Below the pieces are notes generated by a model. The model saw only the letters and a list, made by a program, of their open reading frames with translations, made no database searches and was not told where the DNA came from. From an uncultured Clostridia bacterium (GTDB taxonomy: Bacteria; Bacillota; Clostridia; Peptostreptococcales; Anaerovoracaceae), in the NCBI GenBank assembly GCA_937900415.1, contig CALCEY010000014.1, positions 1 to 64,000 of the forward strand: a stretch of 64,000 bases of DNA, read 5' to 3'. Positions 9,886 to 19,032 of the stretch are shown here, in pieces (position 1 is the first letter of the stretch; every line of letters starts with the position of its first letter). Made by a program: the position numbers and the translations under genes.

Positions 9886-11094
9886 TCAGCGGTTGTTTAT
9901 AGCGGAGGCCATCCTTTCCAGCCCTTCTTTTACCAAAGCTCTAGGCATGGCCAGATTCAGACGTACAAAACCTTCGGCATTGCCTACGAAGAGTGCGTCT
10001 CCTCCCTCGAGCAGGACTCCGGCCTTGTTTGCGAAAAACAAGGACAGATCTTTGACGTCAGGAAGCGTTTTGCGGAAATCCACCCAGGCAAAATAAGTCG
10101 CGTCAGGAATTTGAAAAACGGCGGTCGGTATATTGGCGTCTAAAAATTCCTTGACGAATTTAAGGTTCCCGTCTATATAAAGTTTTAGTTCGTCAAGCCA
10201 TTCTCCGGCATGCTCGTAGGCGGCCTTGTGGGCTGCGACGGAAAGCGGGTTAATAGCTCCGTGAGTTTTATCTCGTCCGATAAAGCGCTTCCTTTCCTCG
10301 TCGTTACGTATTATTATATCGGAAAACGATAAGCCTGCCAGATTGAAGGTTTTGCTTGCAGACATAGCAGTGATGAGGCGGTCATATTCAGGCATGATTT
10401 TCCCCATAGGCACATGCCGGAGGCCGGTTCTTATCAAATCGCAGTGAATTTCATCGGAAACTACCCAAAGTTTGTGTTTCTCAGCGATATCGGCCACATG
10501 CCTCAGCTCCCCTTCTGACCATACACGTCCCGTCGGATTGTGAGGATTGCAGAACATCAGCATTTTTACTTCGGGGTCGCTTGCCTTTGCGCTTAGGTCG
10601 TCGAAATCTATTTCAAAGTTTCCGGCTGTTTTCTTCAAAGGAGAAGTCACCAGCTCAACATTGTTGTATTCGCAGGCGTGCAGAAAGAAGCCGTAAGCGG
10701 GAGTAAGGGTGAGCACTTTTCCGTTGCAAGGCTTGACAAGGTCTTCTACCAGCTGATACAGAGCAGGGATGACTCCGGGTGAAAACGTAAGCTCCTCATC
10801 TTCAAAGCTCCAGTCATACTTGTCCATGCACCATTTTTTGAATGTCCTTTGATATTTGCCGTCGGATAAAATCGTATATCCTAAGATTTTTCTTTCAACT
10901 CTGTCTATGATAGCCTGTCTTATTTCAGGGGCGACTGCGAACTCCATGTCGGCTACCCACATTCTGATAAATTCATCGTCTGCATACGGAAAAATTTTTT
11001 CGGGACCGCATTTGAATATGTAGGAACGCCAGCCCTCTACGTTTTGGGAATTGGTGTTTTTTCTGTCGATGATTTCATCAAAATCATATCTCAT
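9886..11094 (-). CDS. MalY/PatB-type PLP aminotransferase or C-S beta-lyase
   Basis: This 402-residue fold-type I PLP enzyme resembles MalY/PatB. It has the N-terminal WVADMEFAVAPEIRQA typical of that branch, FCNPHNPTGRVW, VSDEIHCDL and the PLP lysine in SASKTFNLAGL. Family members cleave cystathionine or cysteine conjugates to pyruvate, ammonia and a thiol, or act as aminotransferases. It is the first gene of the minus-strand run leading to dhaL-dhaK-lsrF. The 95-base gap leaves co-transcription plausible but unproven. The long upstream region carries an inverted repeat near a promoter-like element. A link to the dihydroxyacetone-type pathway is not obvious. Confidence 0.88.
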   Translation of the reverse strand: MRYDFDEIIDRKNTNSQNVEGWRSYIFKCGPEKIFPYADDEFIRMWVADMEFAVAPEIRQAIIDRVERKILGYTILSDGKYQRTFKKWCMDKYDWSFEDEELTFSPGVIPALYQLVEDLVKPCNGKVLTLTPAYGFFLHACEYNNVELVTSPLKKTAGNFEIDFDDLSAKASDPEVKMLMFCNPHNPTGRVWSEGELRHVADIAEKHKLWVVSDEIHCDLIRTGLRHVPMGKIMPEYDRLITAMSASKTFNLAGLSFSDIIIRNDEERKRFIGRDKTHGAINPLSVAAHKAAYEHAGEWLDELKLYIDGNLKFVKEFLDANIPTAVFQIPDATYFAWVDFRKTLPDVKDLSLFFANKAGVLLEGGDALFVGNAEGFVRLNLAMPRALVKEGLERMASAINNR

Positions 11095-11975
11095 TTTGTC
11101 TTCCTCCTAAGTAGTTGATTTTTTGCTGTTTTCGGCACCGATTTGACCATTTCCTTTTAAGCTCTCGTGAATAGGAAAGTATACGTTTAATTCTGCCGTT
11201 TCACGCTATTTGCTTTTCTTGGCCTGCCCTTTTTATATATTTTGCTTGCAAGAAAGGATTATCGCTTTTAGAATGACGGTCATGTGTAATACTGCCGGCA
11301 GTAACATTTATGAATATTGTATAGAAAATTTCGGTTAGTCGCAATGCTTTACCGAAGAATCCTGCGGCATTTTATATAAAATCGGAATTGTTGCCGGATG
11401 ACGGCTATGGCAAAGACGCCGGGCAGATAACATTTCCTTTTCTGTTTTGGCCTTTGGTTTTGCCATAATACTATAATAACATATGATTTTTGTCATGAAA
11501 CGTAATATTTCATGATTTTCAGAAGTTTGACATAATCGGAAAGCTTATTTAGTCACTTGTGTTTGTTTCGGCAAATAATCGAACAGCGCTTGCCGGGCTT
11601 TTAAGGGAAATAATGGACTTGCAGCAATTCCTTTTGCCGTAAGCGTATAAAAACTGACGTAACCTGCCGCGAGCTTATGCAAGCTCGCGGCAGGTTTGAT
11701 TAAATGAACGCAGCTTTATTTTGTTATGAAGAAGACAAAAATAGCGAGTTTTTCTTGTTTTTATTTTTCGCATCTGATAATATGAATTTTCGGAAAATGC
11801 CCAAAAAACAAATGTCAAAAAACAAAGGCTAAAAAAATGAAGGCCTAAAAAACGAAGATTGGGTAACGGATAAAGAGAGCGTATATAAATTAAGTAGGTA
11901 TTTACAGCTTAAGTAGGAATTTACAGCCAAAACTCAAGAGTTTAATTCGGAAAACAAAAGAAGGGAGTTTTAATA
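11095..11975. other. 881-bp intergenic region with palindromes, no gene seen
   Basis: AT-rich divergent intergenic region between the MalY-like gene and crcB. It holds three separate structures. An inverted repeat TCATGAAA-N7-TTTCATGA lies at 11493-11515, next to minus-strand promoter-like ATGACA and TATAGT. A perfect 16-bp stem with a 4-base loop lies at 11661-11696, without a T-run. Two 19-bp direct repeats containing TTACAGC lie at 11891-11928. I see no fluoride-riboswitch consensus before crcB. Confidence 0.6.
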
Positions 11976-12344
11976 ATGATAATAAATTGTATTTTCGTAG
12001 GGATGGGAGGCTTTGCAGGCTCAGTTTTCAGATATTTGATAAGTCTGGCTCCGCTGTGCAAAAGCAGCGGTTTCCCGTATAACACGCTGATGATAAATGT
12101 GATAGGGTCTGTGATTATAGGGATATTGGCAAAAGAAGCGGAATCTGTCGCCAGTATCGGACCGAATATGATTTTATTTCTTAAGATCGGTCTTTGCGGC
12201 GGTTTTACGACATTTTCCACTTTTGCGCTGGAATCTTTTAGCCTATTACAGGAGGGAAAGCTGATAACATGCGGAATATATGTTGTTATAAGTGTTTTTT
12301 TATGTCTTGCAGGAGTAGCGATAGGGGAACGCTTGGCAGGTTAG
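11976..12344 (+). CDS. crcB: CrcB/FluC fluoride channel
   Basis: FluC proteins are small membrane channels that let fluoride leave the cell; they work as dual-topology dimers. The 122 residues form four hydrophobic helices, the usual size. Family signatures are present: GGFAGSVFRYL near the N-terminus, NVIGSVIIG in helix 2, and GLCGGFTTFSTFALE, which contains the phenylalanine-lined pore. GAAGGGAG precedes the ATG. Only one copy is seen here; some Bacillota use two different subunits. There is no visible partner gene. Regulation is unknown because no riboswitch signature was found upstream. Confidence 0.92.
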   Translation: MIINCIFVGMGGFAGSVFRYLISLAPLCKSSGFPYNTLMINVIGSVIIGILAKEAESVASIGPNMILFLKIGLCGGFTTFSTFALESFSLLQEGKLITCGIYVVISVFLCLAGVAIGERLAG

Positions 12345-12446
12345 AGAGGAAAAGGATAAGCGTTGGCTGCATGGGTATAAAGCTCAAGATGAGACAAAAC
12401 CTCGCCGAAGAATACATCGCTCAATACGGTATATGGAAATAAAAAG

Positions 12447-12475
12447 TTGAATTATTACAGATGCAAGTATATAAT
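12447..12475 (+). promoter_or_regulatory. Sigma-A promoter of the first NSS transporter
   Basis: TTGAAT (12447-12452), a 17-base spacer and a perfect TATAAT (12470-12475). They end 61 bases before the transporter start. Confidence 0.7.
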
Positions 12476-12536
12476 AAACAGGTATGTAAAGTTTACAGAA
12501 AAATATCACATAAAAATGAGAGGAGCTTATTGGTAA

Positions 12537-13892
12537 ATGAATAGAGAAAATTTCCAGTCAAGGCTTGGATTTTTGCTGGTAAGTGCCGGCTGCGCCATAG
12601 GCATAGGAAATGTATGGAAGTTCCCTTATGTAGCGGGAGAAAACGGAGGAGGCGTATTTGTGCTTTTCTACCTGTTGTTCCTGCTTATTATGGGAGTGCC
12701 GGTTTTGACTATGGAGCTGGCAGTCGGAAGAGCCAGCAGAAAAAGCGCGGTAAACGGTTATAAAACGCTGGAAAAGCCGGGAAGCAAGTGGCATATTCAC
12801 GGATGGTTTTGTATGCTTGGATGCTACCTGCTTATGATGTATTACACAACGGTTTCCGGATGGATGACCGATTATTTTGTCAAATTTGCTGCCGGAGATT
12901 TCCCAAAAGGAATGTCTATGGATGAAGTCGGAGGTGTATTTAACGCCATGCTGGCGAATCCGGGAGAAATGGGAGCGTGGATGGCAGCCACCGTTATTAT
13001 AGGATTTATAGTATGCAGTTTCGGGTTGCAAAAAGGATTGGAGAGAATCGCCAAGTTTATGATGGCGGCGCTTATCGTTCTTATTTTGGTGCTTGCCGTA
13101 CATAGCTTCACATTGGAAGGCGCAATCGACGGAGTTAAGTTTTATCTCATGCCTGACTTTGACAGAGCGTCAGAGGTCGGTATAGGAAAGGTTATTATGG
13201 CCGCCATGAATCAGTCGTTCTTTACGTTGAGCCTTGGTATCGGAGCCATGGAAATTTTCGGCGGATATATGAAAAAGGATCACACCTTGACCGGCGAAGC
13301 AGTTCGTATATGTGGTCTTGATACCTTTGTTGCCATAATGGCCGGAATGATAATTTTCCCTGCCTGTTTTTCCTTTGGCGTGCAGCCGGATTCAGGCCCG
13401 TCGCTTATATTCGTCACACTGCCTAACGTATTTGTAAACATGGCGGGCGGAAGAATATGGGGAGCGTTGTTCTTCCTGTTTATGACTTTCGCCAGCTTTA
13501 CGACGGTTATCGCTGTGTTTGAAAATCTTTTGGCAAGCTGCATGGACAACTTCAACTGGAGCCGCAAGAAAGCTGTTGTCATAAACCTTATCTTTGTGCT
13601 TATTGCCAGCCTGCCATGCGTGCTTGGATACAATGTATGGAGCGACCTTTCTCTGATAGGAGGAAGAGACGTATTAGACAGTGAGGACTTCCTGGTAAGC
13701 AATCTGCTGCTTCCTTTGGGCTCGCTTATATACCTGTTGTTCTGCGTTACAAAATGGGGATGGGGTTTTGATAACTATCTTGAAGAGGCCAATGTAGGAA
13801 ATGGAATTAAAATGTCAAGGAAATTTAAGTATTATTTCCAGATATTGCTTCCTGTACTGATTGTTATTATTCTCGTGCAGGGGCTTATATAG
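12537..13892 (+). CDS. Sodium-dependent amino-acid transporter, NSS/SNF family
   Basis: This 451-residue membrane protein is a bacterial neurotransmitter:sodium symporter of the LeuT/MhsT/Tyt1 type. It takes up an amino acid with sodium. The start AGCAIGIGNVWKFPY is the hallmark unwound first helix that forms the sodium and substrate sites; about 11-12 hydrophobic segments follow. The conserved GMFF-region counterpart reads NQSFFTLSLGIG. A good ribosome site is present (GAGGAGC before the ATG region) and the gene has its own promoter. It converges on an aminotransferase at 14061. Substrate specificity, perhaps aromatic, hydrophobic or small neutral amino acids, cannot be told. A second, more distant NSS gene lies at 31872. 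Confidence 0.92.
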   Translation: MNRENFQSRLGFLLVSAGCAIGIGNVWKFPYVAGENGGGVFVLFYLLFLLIMGVPVLTMELAVGRASRKSAVNGYKTLEKPGSKWHIHGWFCMLGCYLLMMYYTTVSGWMTDYFVKFAAGDFPKGMSMDEVGGVFNAMLANPGEMGAWMAATVIIGFIVCSFGLQKGLERIAKFMMAALIVLILVLAVHSFTLEGAIDGVKFYLMPDFDRASEVGIGKVIMAAMNQSFFTLSLGIGAMEIFGGYMKKDHTLTGEAVRICGLDTFVAIMAGMIIFPACFSFGVQPDSGPSLIFVTLPNVFVNMAGGRIWGALFFLFMTFASFTTVIAVFENLLASCMDNFNWSRKKAVVINLIFVLIASLPCVLGYNVWSDLSLIGGRDVLDSEDFLVSNLLLPLGSLIYLLFCVTKWGWGFDNYLEEANVGNGIKMSRKFKYYFQILLPVLIVIILVQGLI

Positions 13893-13935
13893 TCTGCTTC
13901 GGAGCGAAGTCACAGGCTGAAAGATAATTTAATAA

Positions 13936-13990
13936 TAAAAAGAGCGGGGGCTGTCGAGATGATAAGATTATCTCAGAGCCACCGCTTTTA
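13936..13990. terminator. Bidirectional terminator between convergent genes
   Basis: An imperfect hairpin with TAAAA-AGCGG-GGCT against AGCCACCGCTTTTA encloses a GAGAT/ATCTC inner stem. A and T runs flank it on both sides. It lies between the NSS gene and the convergent aminotransferase. Confidence 0.65.
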
Positions 13991-14060
13991 TATTTATGTA
14001 CGCCGCTTTTGCCGTATAAACAGCCTTAAGCGCAGACAGCTTTACGAAGAAAGCTTGCGG

Positions 14061-15218
14061 TTATCTGAAAATTTTCATTTTTTCGATGCGGTCAAAAGCC
14101 TCGCCCAGCTTTTCTGTTCCGACTGTACAGGCGATTCTTATGTAGCCTTCGCCGCAGTCGCCGAAAGCGTTGCCGGGCAGGGTGAGCACATGGGCTTCTT
14201 TTAGTATCAGGTCGGATACTTCGGAAGAAGTCAGGCCGGTCTTTTTTATGTTGAAAAAGAGATAGAAGGTGCCCTTTGGACTGAGTACCGAAAGCTTTGG
14301 AATTTTATTGATTCTTTCGGCGGCATAAAAAACTCTGCTTTTGTATTCCTCTCTCATCGCAGGCTGAATCTCATGTCTGTGCTTCATGGCATAGAGCGCT
14401 GCACGCTGCGAGACTGAAGGGTATGTGAACATCGTCTTTTCACTTATCTGGCGAATTACGTTTATGATGTAATCCGGAGCGATGATATGCCCTATTCTCC
14501 AGCCGGTCATGGTGAAATCCTTGGAAAAGCTGTTGATTACGATGGTTCTTTCCTCCATACCGTCAACTTGAAGCATCGACATGAATGGATTCTGGAAAGA
14601 GTAGAGGGTGTATATTTCATCGGAAATCACGATAAGGTCTCTTTCCTTCGCAACCCTGGCGATGTTTTCCATGGTTTCCTTCGTGAAGCAGGTGCCCGTG
14701 GGATTGTTAGGCGTGTTTATCACTATAGCCTTGGTTCTTTCGGTTATCAGGGTTTCCAGCTTTGATATATTTATCTGAAAATCCTCTTCTTCAAGAGTGT
14801 CCAAGACGACGGGAACGCCGCCGGCCATCTCTATCTGTTGCGGATACTGAGTGTAATAAGGCGCATGGATGATCACCTCGTCTCCCGGGTCAAGGATTGC
14901 CTGCAATGATAGATTCATTGCAAAGCATGCGCAGGAAACCATTATTTCATCATCCTTGATTGAAACGCCGAGTTCATCCTTGTAATATTCGGAGATGGCG
15001 CTGCGAAGCTCCGGGTCGCCGCGAAAATCCGTATATTTTGTATGCCCTGCCAAAGCGTCCTTCATAGCAGCCTTGATTATGCGGCTGTCAGTTACAAGGT
15101 CGGGGTCTCCAAGGCTTAAATTTATACAATCGTCAAATTTTCCGGCCAGTTCGTAAGAGCTGCTCATAGCTGTGCTGTAATCCTTCCAGAATTTCTTTGC
15201 GATAAACTTATGTTTCAT
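14061..15218 (-). CDS. Class I/II PLP aminotransferase
   Basis: A fold-type I aminotransferase of 385 residues. Typical elements are LSLGDPDLVTDS, YYTQYPQ, INTPNNPTGT, VISDEIYTLYSF and the PLP lysine in NSFSKDFTMTGWRIGH; the C-terminal arginine for the substrate carboxylate is in GYIRIACTVG. It belongs to the broad aspartate/aromatic aminotransferase group and makes a keto acid from an amino acid with 2-oxoglutarate as acceptor. GAGGTGA precedes the ATG. It is divergent from the EamA transporter and convergent with the NSS transporter. Such a pairing fits import and transamination of an amino acid, but that is inference. No better substrate call is justified. Confidence 0.87.
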   Translation of the reverse strand: MKHKFIAKKFWKDYSTAMSSSYELAGKFDDCINLSLGDPDLVTDSRIIKAAMKDALAGHTKYTDFRGDPELRSAISEYYKDELGVSIKDDEIMVSCACFAMNLSLQAILDPGDEVIIHAPYYTQYPQQIEMAGGVPVVLDTLEEEDFQINISKLETLITERTKAIVINTPNNPTGTCFTKETMENIARVAKERDLIVISDEIYTLYSFQNPFMSMLQVDGMEERTIVINSFSKDFTMTGWRIGHIIAPDYIINVIRQISEKTMFTYPSVSQRAALYAMKHRHEIQPAMREEYKSRVFYAAERINKIPKLSVLSPKGTFYLFFNIKKTGLTSSEVSDLILKEAHVLTLPGNAFGDCGEGYIRIACTVGTEKLGEAFDRIEKMKIFR

Positions 15219-15300
15219 GTTGTCACCTCAGTAATTTTAGTCGTGTAATCAAATTTAATTTTCATAATATCATCATTTCCTGCAAATAGCAAATTTCATG

Positions 15301-15329
15301 TTGAAAATGCCTTGAATTATGTTTAAAAT
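15301..15329 (+). promoter_or_regulatory. Sigma-A promoter of the EamA gene
   Basis: TTGAAA (15301-15306), a 17-base spacer and TAAAAT (15324-15329). A transcript would begin near 15336, which argues against the ATG at 15338 and for translation from 15368. Confidence 0.6.
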
Positions 15330-15367
15330 TATATAGCATGAATTTTTTAAGAAAGGTATCTGTATAT

Positions 15368-16297
15368 ATGCCAAAAACAATCAGAGCAGTAGGAGCATGT
15401 CTTGTGACATCGACGTTTTTCGGCCTCAGCTTTATTTTTATTAAGATGTGTGTTACTGAAATTCCGTTGTTTACCATGCTCGCATGGAGAAATATAATTG
15501 CGCTTGTTGCGATGACCGTATGTGTTTTCGCAGGAATTTTAAAGGTAAATCTTAAAGGGAAAAATCTCAAACCGTTATTAGTGCTCAGCCTTTTTCAGCC
15601 GATATTGTACTATATACTGGAAGCACTGGGCGTAAAGCTGACTACGGCTTCGGAGAGCGGCATAATCATTGCATGCATACCTATAATGACGATGATTTTC
15701 AGCATAATATTTTTGAAAGACAAGCCTACGAAGCTTCAGGGATTTTTCATGGTGCTGACAGTTGCCGGAGCGGTAATCGTAGCCGGCATAGGAGGTCTTC
15801 AGACATCCAGCAATGTACTCGGTTATTTTATTCTTATATTGGCTGTATGCAGCGATGCGGCATATTCCATAACCTCACAGAAACTTGAAGGTTTTACCAG
15901 CGCTGAAAAGACTTACGCCATGTGCGTTTCAGGTACGGTTGTATTTACGGCGTGTGCTCTGATAGACAATGGAGTCCATGGAACCTTGAAGGATTTTATT
16001 ACGCTGCCTTTCACCAACATGGGCTTTCTGGCATGCGTGCTGTATCTTGCCATAGGCTGCAATATAATCGCTTTTCTCTGTTCCAACTATGCCATCTCCA
16101 TCATCGGTGCGACGAGAAGGTCGGCTTTTGCTGCGGTTTCCACGGTAATAACGGTCGTGGCCGGAGTCTTTTATCTGCATGAGCCATTTTCGTGGATACA
16201 GGCAGTAGCTGCGGCGATGATTTTAGCAGGTGCTACAGGCGTAAATTTTGCTGCGAAAAAAGATGATGGAACTGAGAGGCTTTCTGAGGGAAAATAA
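15368..16297 (+). CDS. EamA/DMT-family transporter
   Basis: A drug/metabolite transporter of 309 residues with about ten hydrophobic helices in two EamA repeats. The first begins TFFGLSFIFIKMCVTEIPLFT and the second follows YFILILAVCSDAAYSITSQKL. The typical end FYLHEPFSWIQAVAAAMILAGATGVN is present. Members export amino acids or metabolites or take up small solutes; the substrate is unknown. I choose ATG 15368, with AAAGG 11 bases upstream, over the ATG at 15338, which lacks a ribosome site and lies at the predicted transcript start. feoAB begins 39 bases after the stop and may share the transcript. Confidence 0.87.
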   Translation: MPKTIRAVGACLVTSTFFGLSFIFIKMCVTEIPLFTMLAWRNIIALVAMTVCVFAGILKVNLKGKNLKPLLVLSLFQPILYYILEALGVKLTTASESGIIIACIPIMTMIFSIIFLKDKPTKLQGFFMVLTVAGAVIVAGIGGLQTSSNVLGYFILILAVCSDAAYSITSQKLEGFTSAEKTYAMCVSGTVVFTACALIDNGVHGTLKDFITLPFTNMGFLACVLYLAIGCNIIAFLCSNYAISIIGATRRSAFAAVSTVITVVAGVFYLHEPFSWIQAVAAAMILAGATGVNFAAKKDDGTERLSEGK

Positions 16298-16336
16298 TGA
16301 AGAGGAGATTGAGGTTTAAACTTTGGGAGGAGCAAG

Positions 16337-18706
16337 ATGAATCTTAAAGATTTGAAAACAGGAAAGACGGCAAGAATATCTTCGGTCGGCGGCGAGGGGG
16401 CCTTGAGGCAGCATTTTCTTGATATGGGAGTGATTCCCGGAGCAGAGATTACGCTGATTAAATATGCGCCCATGGGTGACCCGATGGAATTCAGAATACA
16501 TGGGTACGAACTCACGCTCAGAGTAGCCGACGCAGAAAAAATCGAGATTTTTGAAGAGGCGGAAGCCGAAGGAACGGCGGAAAAAGGCGATTTAATAAAC
16601 AAAAAATATATAAACGGAAAAAGAAGAGAACATCCCGGTTTAGGAGAAGGCGGAAAATATCATGTCAAGGCGGAAGAAAATCCTTTGCCGAAGGATAAGG
16701 TTATTACCTTTGCCCTCGCCGGGAATCAAAACTGCGGAAAGACGACTTTATTTAACAGGCTTACAGGAGCCAACCAGCACGTTGGAAATTTCCCGGGGGT
16801 CACTGTTGATAAAAAGAGCGGCAGCATCAAGGGCTATGAGAAAACGCTTATAACAGATCTGCCGGGAATATATTCACTCTCTCCGTACAGCAGCGAGGAA
16901 ATGGTTTCTCGCCGCTTTGTGATTGAAGAAAAGCCTGACGGACTGATAAATATAATAGATGCTACTAACATCGAAAGAAATCTTTATCTTACTATGCAGC
17001 TTATGGAGCTGGACGTGCCGATGGTTCTGGCTCTCAACATGATGGACGAAGTCAGAGGAAACGGCGGAACCATACATATAAACGAGATGGAAGAAATGCT
17101 GGGAATCCCGGTAGTTCCGATTTCGGCGGCAAAGGGCGAGGGAATAGACGAACTTGTCAGCCATGCGGTCCATGTGGCGCGCTATCAGGAAAGGCCGGGA
17201 AGAAAAGACTTTTGCAGCAGAGATGAGAACGGAGGAGCTGTTCACAGGTGTATCCACGGAATAATGCATCTCATTGAGGATCATGCTTCAAAGGCAGATA
17301 TTCCTTTGAGGTTTGCGGCAGGCAAGCTTATAGAGGGTGATGAGACGATTACGGGAGCGCTTGCTCTCAGTGATAATGAAATGGAGACCGTAGAACACAT
17401 AATCGTGCAGATGGAGCAGGAAAGAGGTCTCGACAGAGCTGCGGCGATAGCCGATATGCGGTTTTCTTTCATAGAAAAGCTGGCAGAGACGGCGGTGGTA
17501 AAGCCCAGAGAGAGCAAGGAACATGAAAGAAGTCGAAAGATAGATGAAATTCTTACAGGAAAGTATACTGCTATTCCAAGTTTCATAGGGATAATGGCTC
17601 TCGTATTCTGGCTGACCTTTAATGTAATAGGAGCGTGGCTTCAGAAGCTTATGGAAACGGGAATTGAGGAGCTTACGAGAGCTGTTGATATTTTTTTGTA
17701 TGATATTGAAATCAACCCGCTGATACATTCGCTGATAACAGACGGGATTTTTGCCGGTGTAGGCAGCGTTCTCAGCTTCATACCCCTGATTGTCATTTTG
17801 TTTTTCTTCCTGTCCCTGCTTGAAGACAGCGGCTATATGGCAAGGGTAGCCTTTGTCATGGATAAACTTCTGAGAAAAATCGGATTATCAGGAAGAAGTA
17901 TTGTGCCTATGCTGATAGGCTTCGGATGTACGGTTCCCGGAGTGATGGCAAGCCGTACGCTGCCGTCTGAAAGAGACAGAAAGATGACTATAATACTGAC
18001 GCCGTTTATGAGCTGTACTGCTAAGCTGCCGATTTACAGCTTCTTTACGTCAGTATTTTTCCCGGGACATGGAGCCGTGGTGATGATTTCTCTCTATCTT
18101 CTGGGGATTTTAACGGGAATTTTATGCGCTCTTTTTTCGAAGAACACTTTGTTTAAGGGTGAAGCCGTTCCTTTCGTAATGGAACTGCCCAATTACAGAC
18201 TTCCGGGGGCGAAGAATGTCGCCAGGCTTTTGTGGGACAAAGCTAAAGATTTTTTGCAGAGGGCCTTTACGGTAATCTTTGTGGCGTCGATTATAATATG
18301 GTTTTTAAAAACTTTTGATTTCAGCCTTAATGTGGTAAATGATTCGAAGGAAAGCATGCTTGCCGTGATTGCAGGCTTTATAGCTCCTGCATTTACGCCT
18401 CTTGGCTTTGGAAACTGGCGTATTTCTACTGCGTTGATAGCAGGCTTTATGGCTAAGGAAAGCGTTGTTTCAACGTTATCGGTACTGTTTGGAGGAACGG
18501 AGAGTCTGCTTGCCACGTTGACGCCGCTTACAGCGGCTTCGCTGCTGGTTTTCTGTCTGCTCTATACTCCTTGCGTGGCGGCTGTCGCTGCGATAAAGAG
18601 AGAACTCGGCGGCAAATGGGCTGTGGGAATAGTGGTATGGCAGTGTGCTGTCGCCTGGGTGGCGGCGTTTGCAGTGCGCATGATAGGAATAGCTCTGGGT
18701 TTTTAA
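16337..18706 (+). CDS. feoB: Ferrous iron transporter, FeoA-FeoB fusion
   Basis: FeoB imports Fe(II) across the inner membrane. This 789-residue protein begins with a complete FeoA-type SH3-like domain (about 1-75, MNLKDLKTGKTARISSV), normally a separate protein. A charged linker and the G domain follow: GNQNCGKT (129-136), DLPGIYSLSPYSSEE (174 on), and LNMMDE as the guanine-recognition region. The membrane part contains the two Gate regions (SVLSFIPLIVILFFFLSLLEDSGYMAR; GFGCTVPGVMASR) and ends in hydrophobic helices. No FeoC is seen. GGGAGGAGC precedes the ATG. It follows the EamA gene by 39 bases and is closed by a hairpin at 18848-18909. Confidence 0.95.
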   Translation: MNLKDLKTGKTARISSVGGEGALRQHFLDMGVIPGAEITLIKYAPMGDPMEFRIHGYELTLRVADAEKIEIFEEAEAEGTAEKGDLINKKYINGKRREHPGLGEGGKYHVKAEENPLPKDKVITFALAGNQNCGKTTLFNRLTGANQHVGNFPGVTVDKKSGSIKGYEKTLITDLPGIYSLSPYSSEEMVSRRFVIEEKPDGLINIIDATNIERNLYLTMQLMELDVPMVLALNMMDEVRGNGGTIHINEMEEMLGIPVVPISAAKGEGIDELVSHAVHVARYQERPGRKDFCSRDENGGAVHRCIHGIMHLIEDHASKADIPLRFAAGKLIEGDETITGALALSDNEMETVEHIIVQMEQERGLDRAAAIADMRFSFIEKLAETAVVKPRESKEHERSRKIDEILTGKYTAIPSFIGIMALVFWLTFNVIGAWLQKLMETGIEELTRAVDIFLYDIEINPLIHSLITDGIFAGVGSVLSFIPLIVILFFFLSLLEDSGYMARVAFVMDKLLRKIGLSGRSIVPMLIGFGCTVPGVMASRTLPSERDRKMTIILTPFMSCTAKLPIYSFFTSVFFPGHGAVVMISLYLLGILTGILCALFSKNTLFKGEAVPFVMELPNYRLPGAKNVARLLWDKAKDFLQRAFTVIFVASIIIWFLKTFDFSLNVVNDSKESMLAVIAGFIAPAFTPLGFGNWRISTALIAGFMAKESVVSTLSVLFGGTESLLATLTPLTAASLLVFCLLYTPCVAAVAAIKRELGGKWAVGIVVWQCAVAWVAAFAVRMIGIALGF

Positions 18707-18847
18707 TTTTGATGAAGCACAGGCCATGATTCATAAGACAATGATCGGAGAGCTTGCCGGCACGAAGTTTTTTCGGAATGTATCGAAGAGCTTGACGGCG
18801 CTGAGTTTTTTCAGCACATAAAATCGTTTAAAAATATACGTTTTAAT

Positions 18848-18909
18848 AAAAAAGAGAGGAAAGCTCAATGTCTTCGGACGATTTACACTGAGAGCGACCC
18901 TCTCTTTTT
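18848..18909 (+). terminator. Terminator after feoAB
   Basis: AAAAAGAGAGG (18849-18859) pairs perfectly with CCTCTCTTTTT (18899-18909). The loop of about 39 bases can fold further. A and T runs on both arms allow either direction. Confidence 0.75.
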
Positions 18910-18924
18910 GTGATGAAAAAATCA

Positions 18925-18953
18925 TGGAAAAACGTTTACAAAAACAGTATAAT
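18925..18953 (+). promoter_or_regulatory. Candidate promoter of the hut operon
   Basis: A perfect TATAAT (18948-18953) lies 17 bases after a weak TGGAAA (18925-18930), about 80 bases before hutH. The -35 match is poor, so an activator or extended -10 may matter. Confidence 0.45.
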
Positions 18954-19032
18954 ATATAAATAACATAAACTGCAAAAGTATATGATAGATTCGATATAAA
19001 TTCAACGAAGTTAAAGATATGGAGGAGTTGCA

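Larger units (their letters stand above)
18707..19032. other. Intergenic region between feoB and hutH
   Basis: 326 bases holding the feoAB terminator and the hut promoter candidate, listed separately. No gene is seen. Confidence 0.6.

Noticed and set aside
11095..11975. Fluoride riboswitch before crcB
   Set aside because: I looked for the conserved GGNGAUGG and AACCGCCU-like pieces and did not find them in a suitable arrangement.
12370..12441. 23-codon frame MGIKLKMRQNLAEEYIAQYGIWK before the NSS gene
   Set aside because: It has a natural-looking amino-acid mix but no ribosome site and no resemblance to the small subunits known for NSS transporters. It lies before the promoter.
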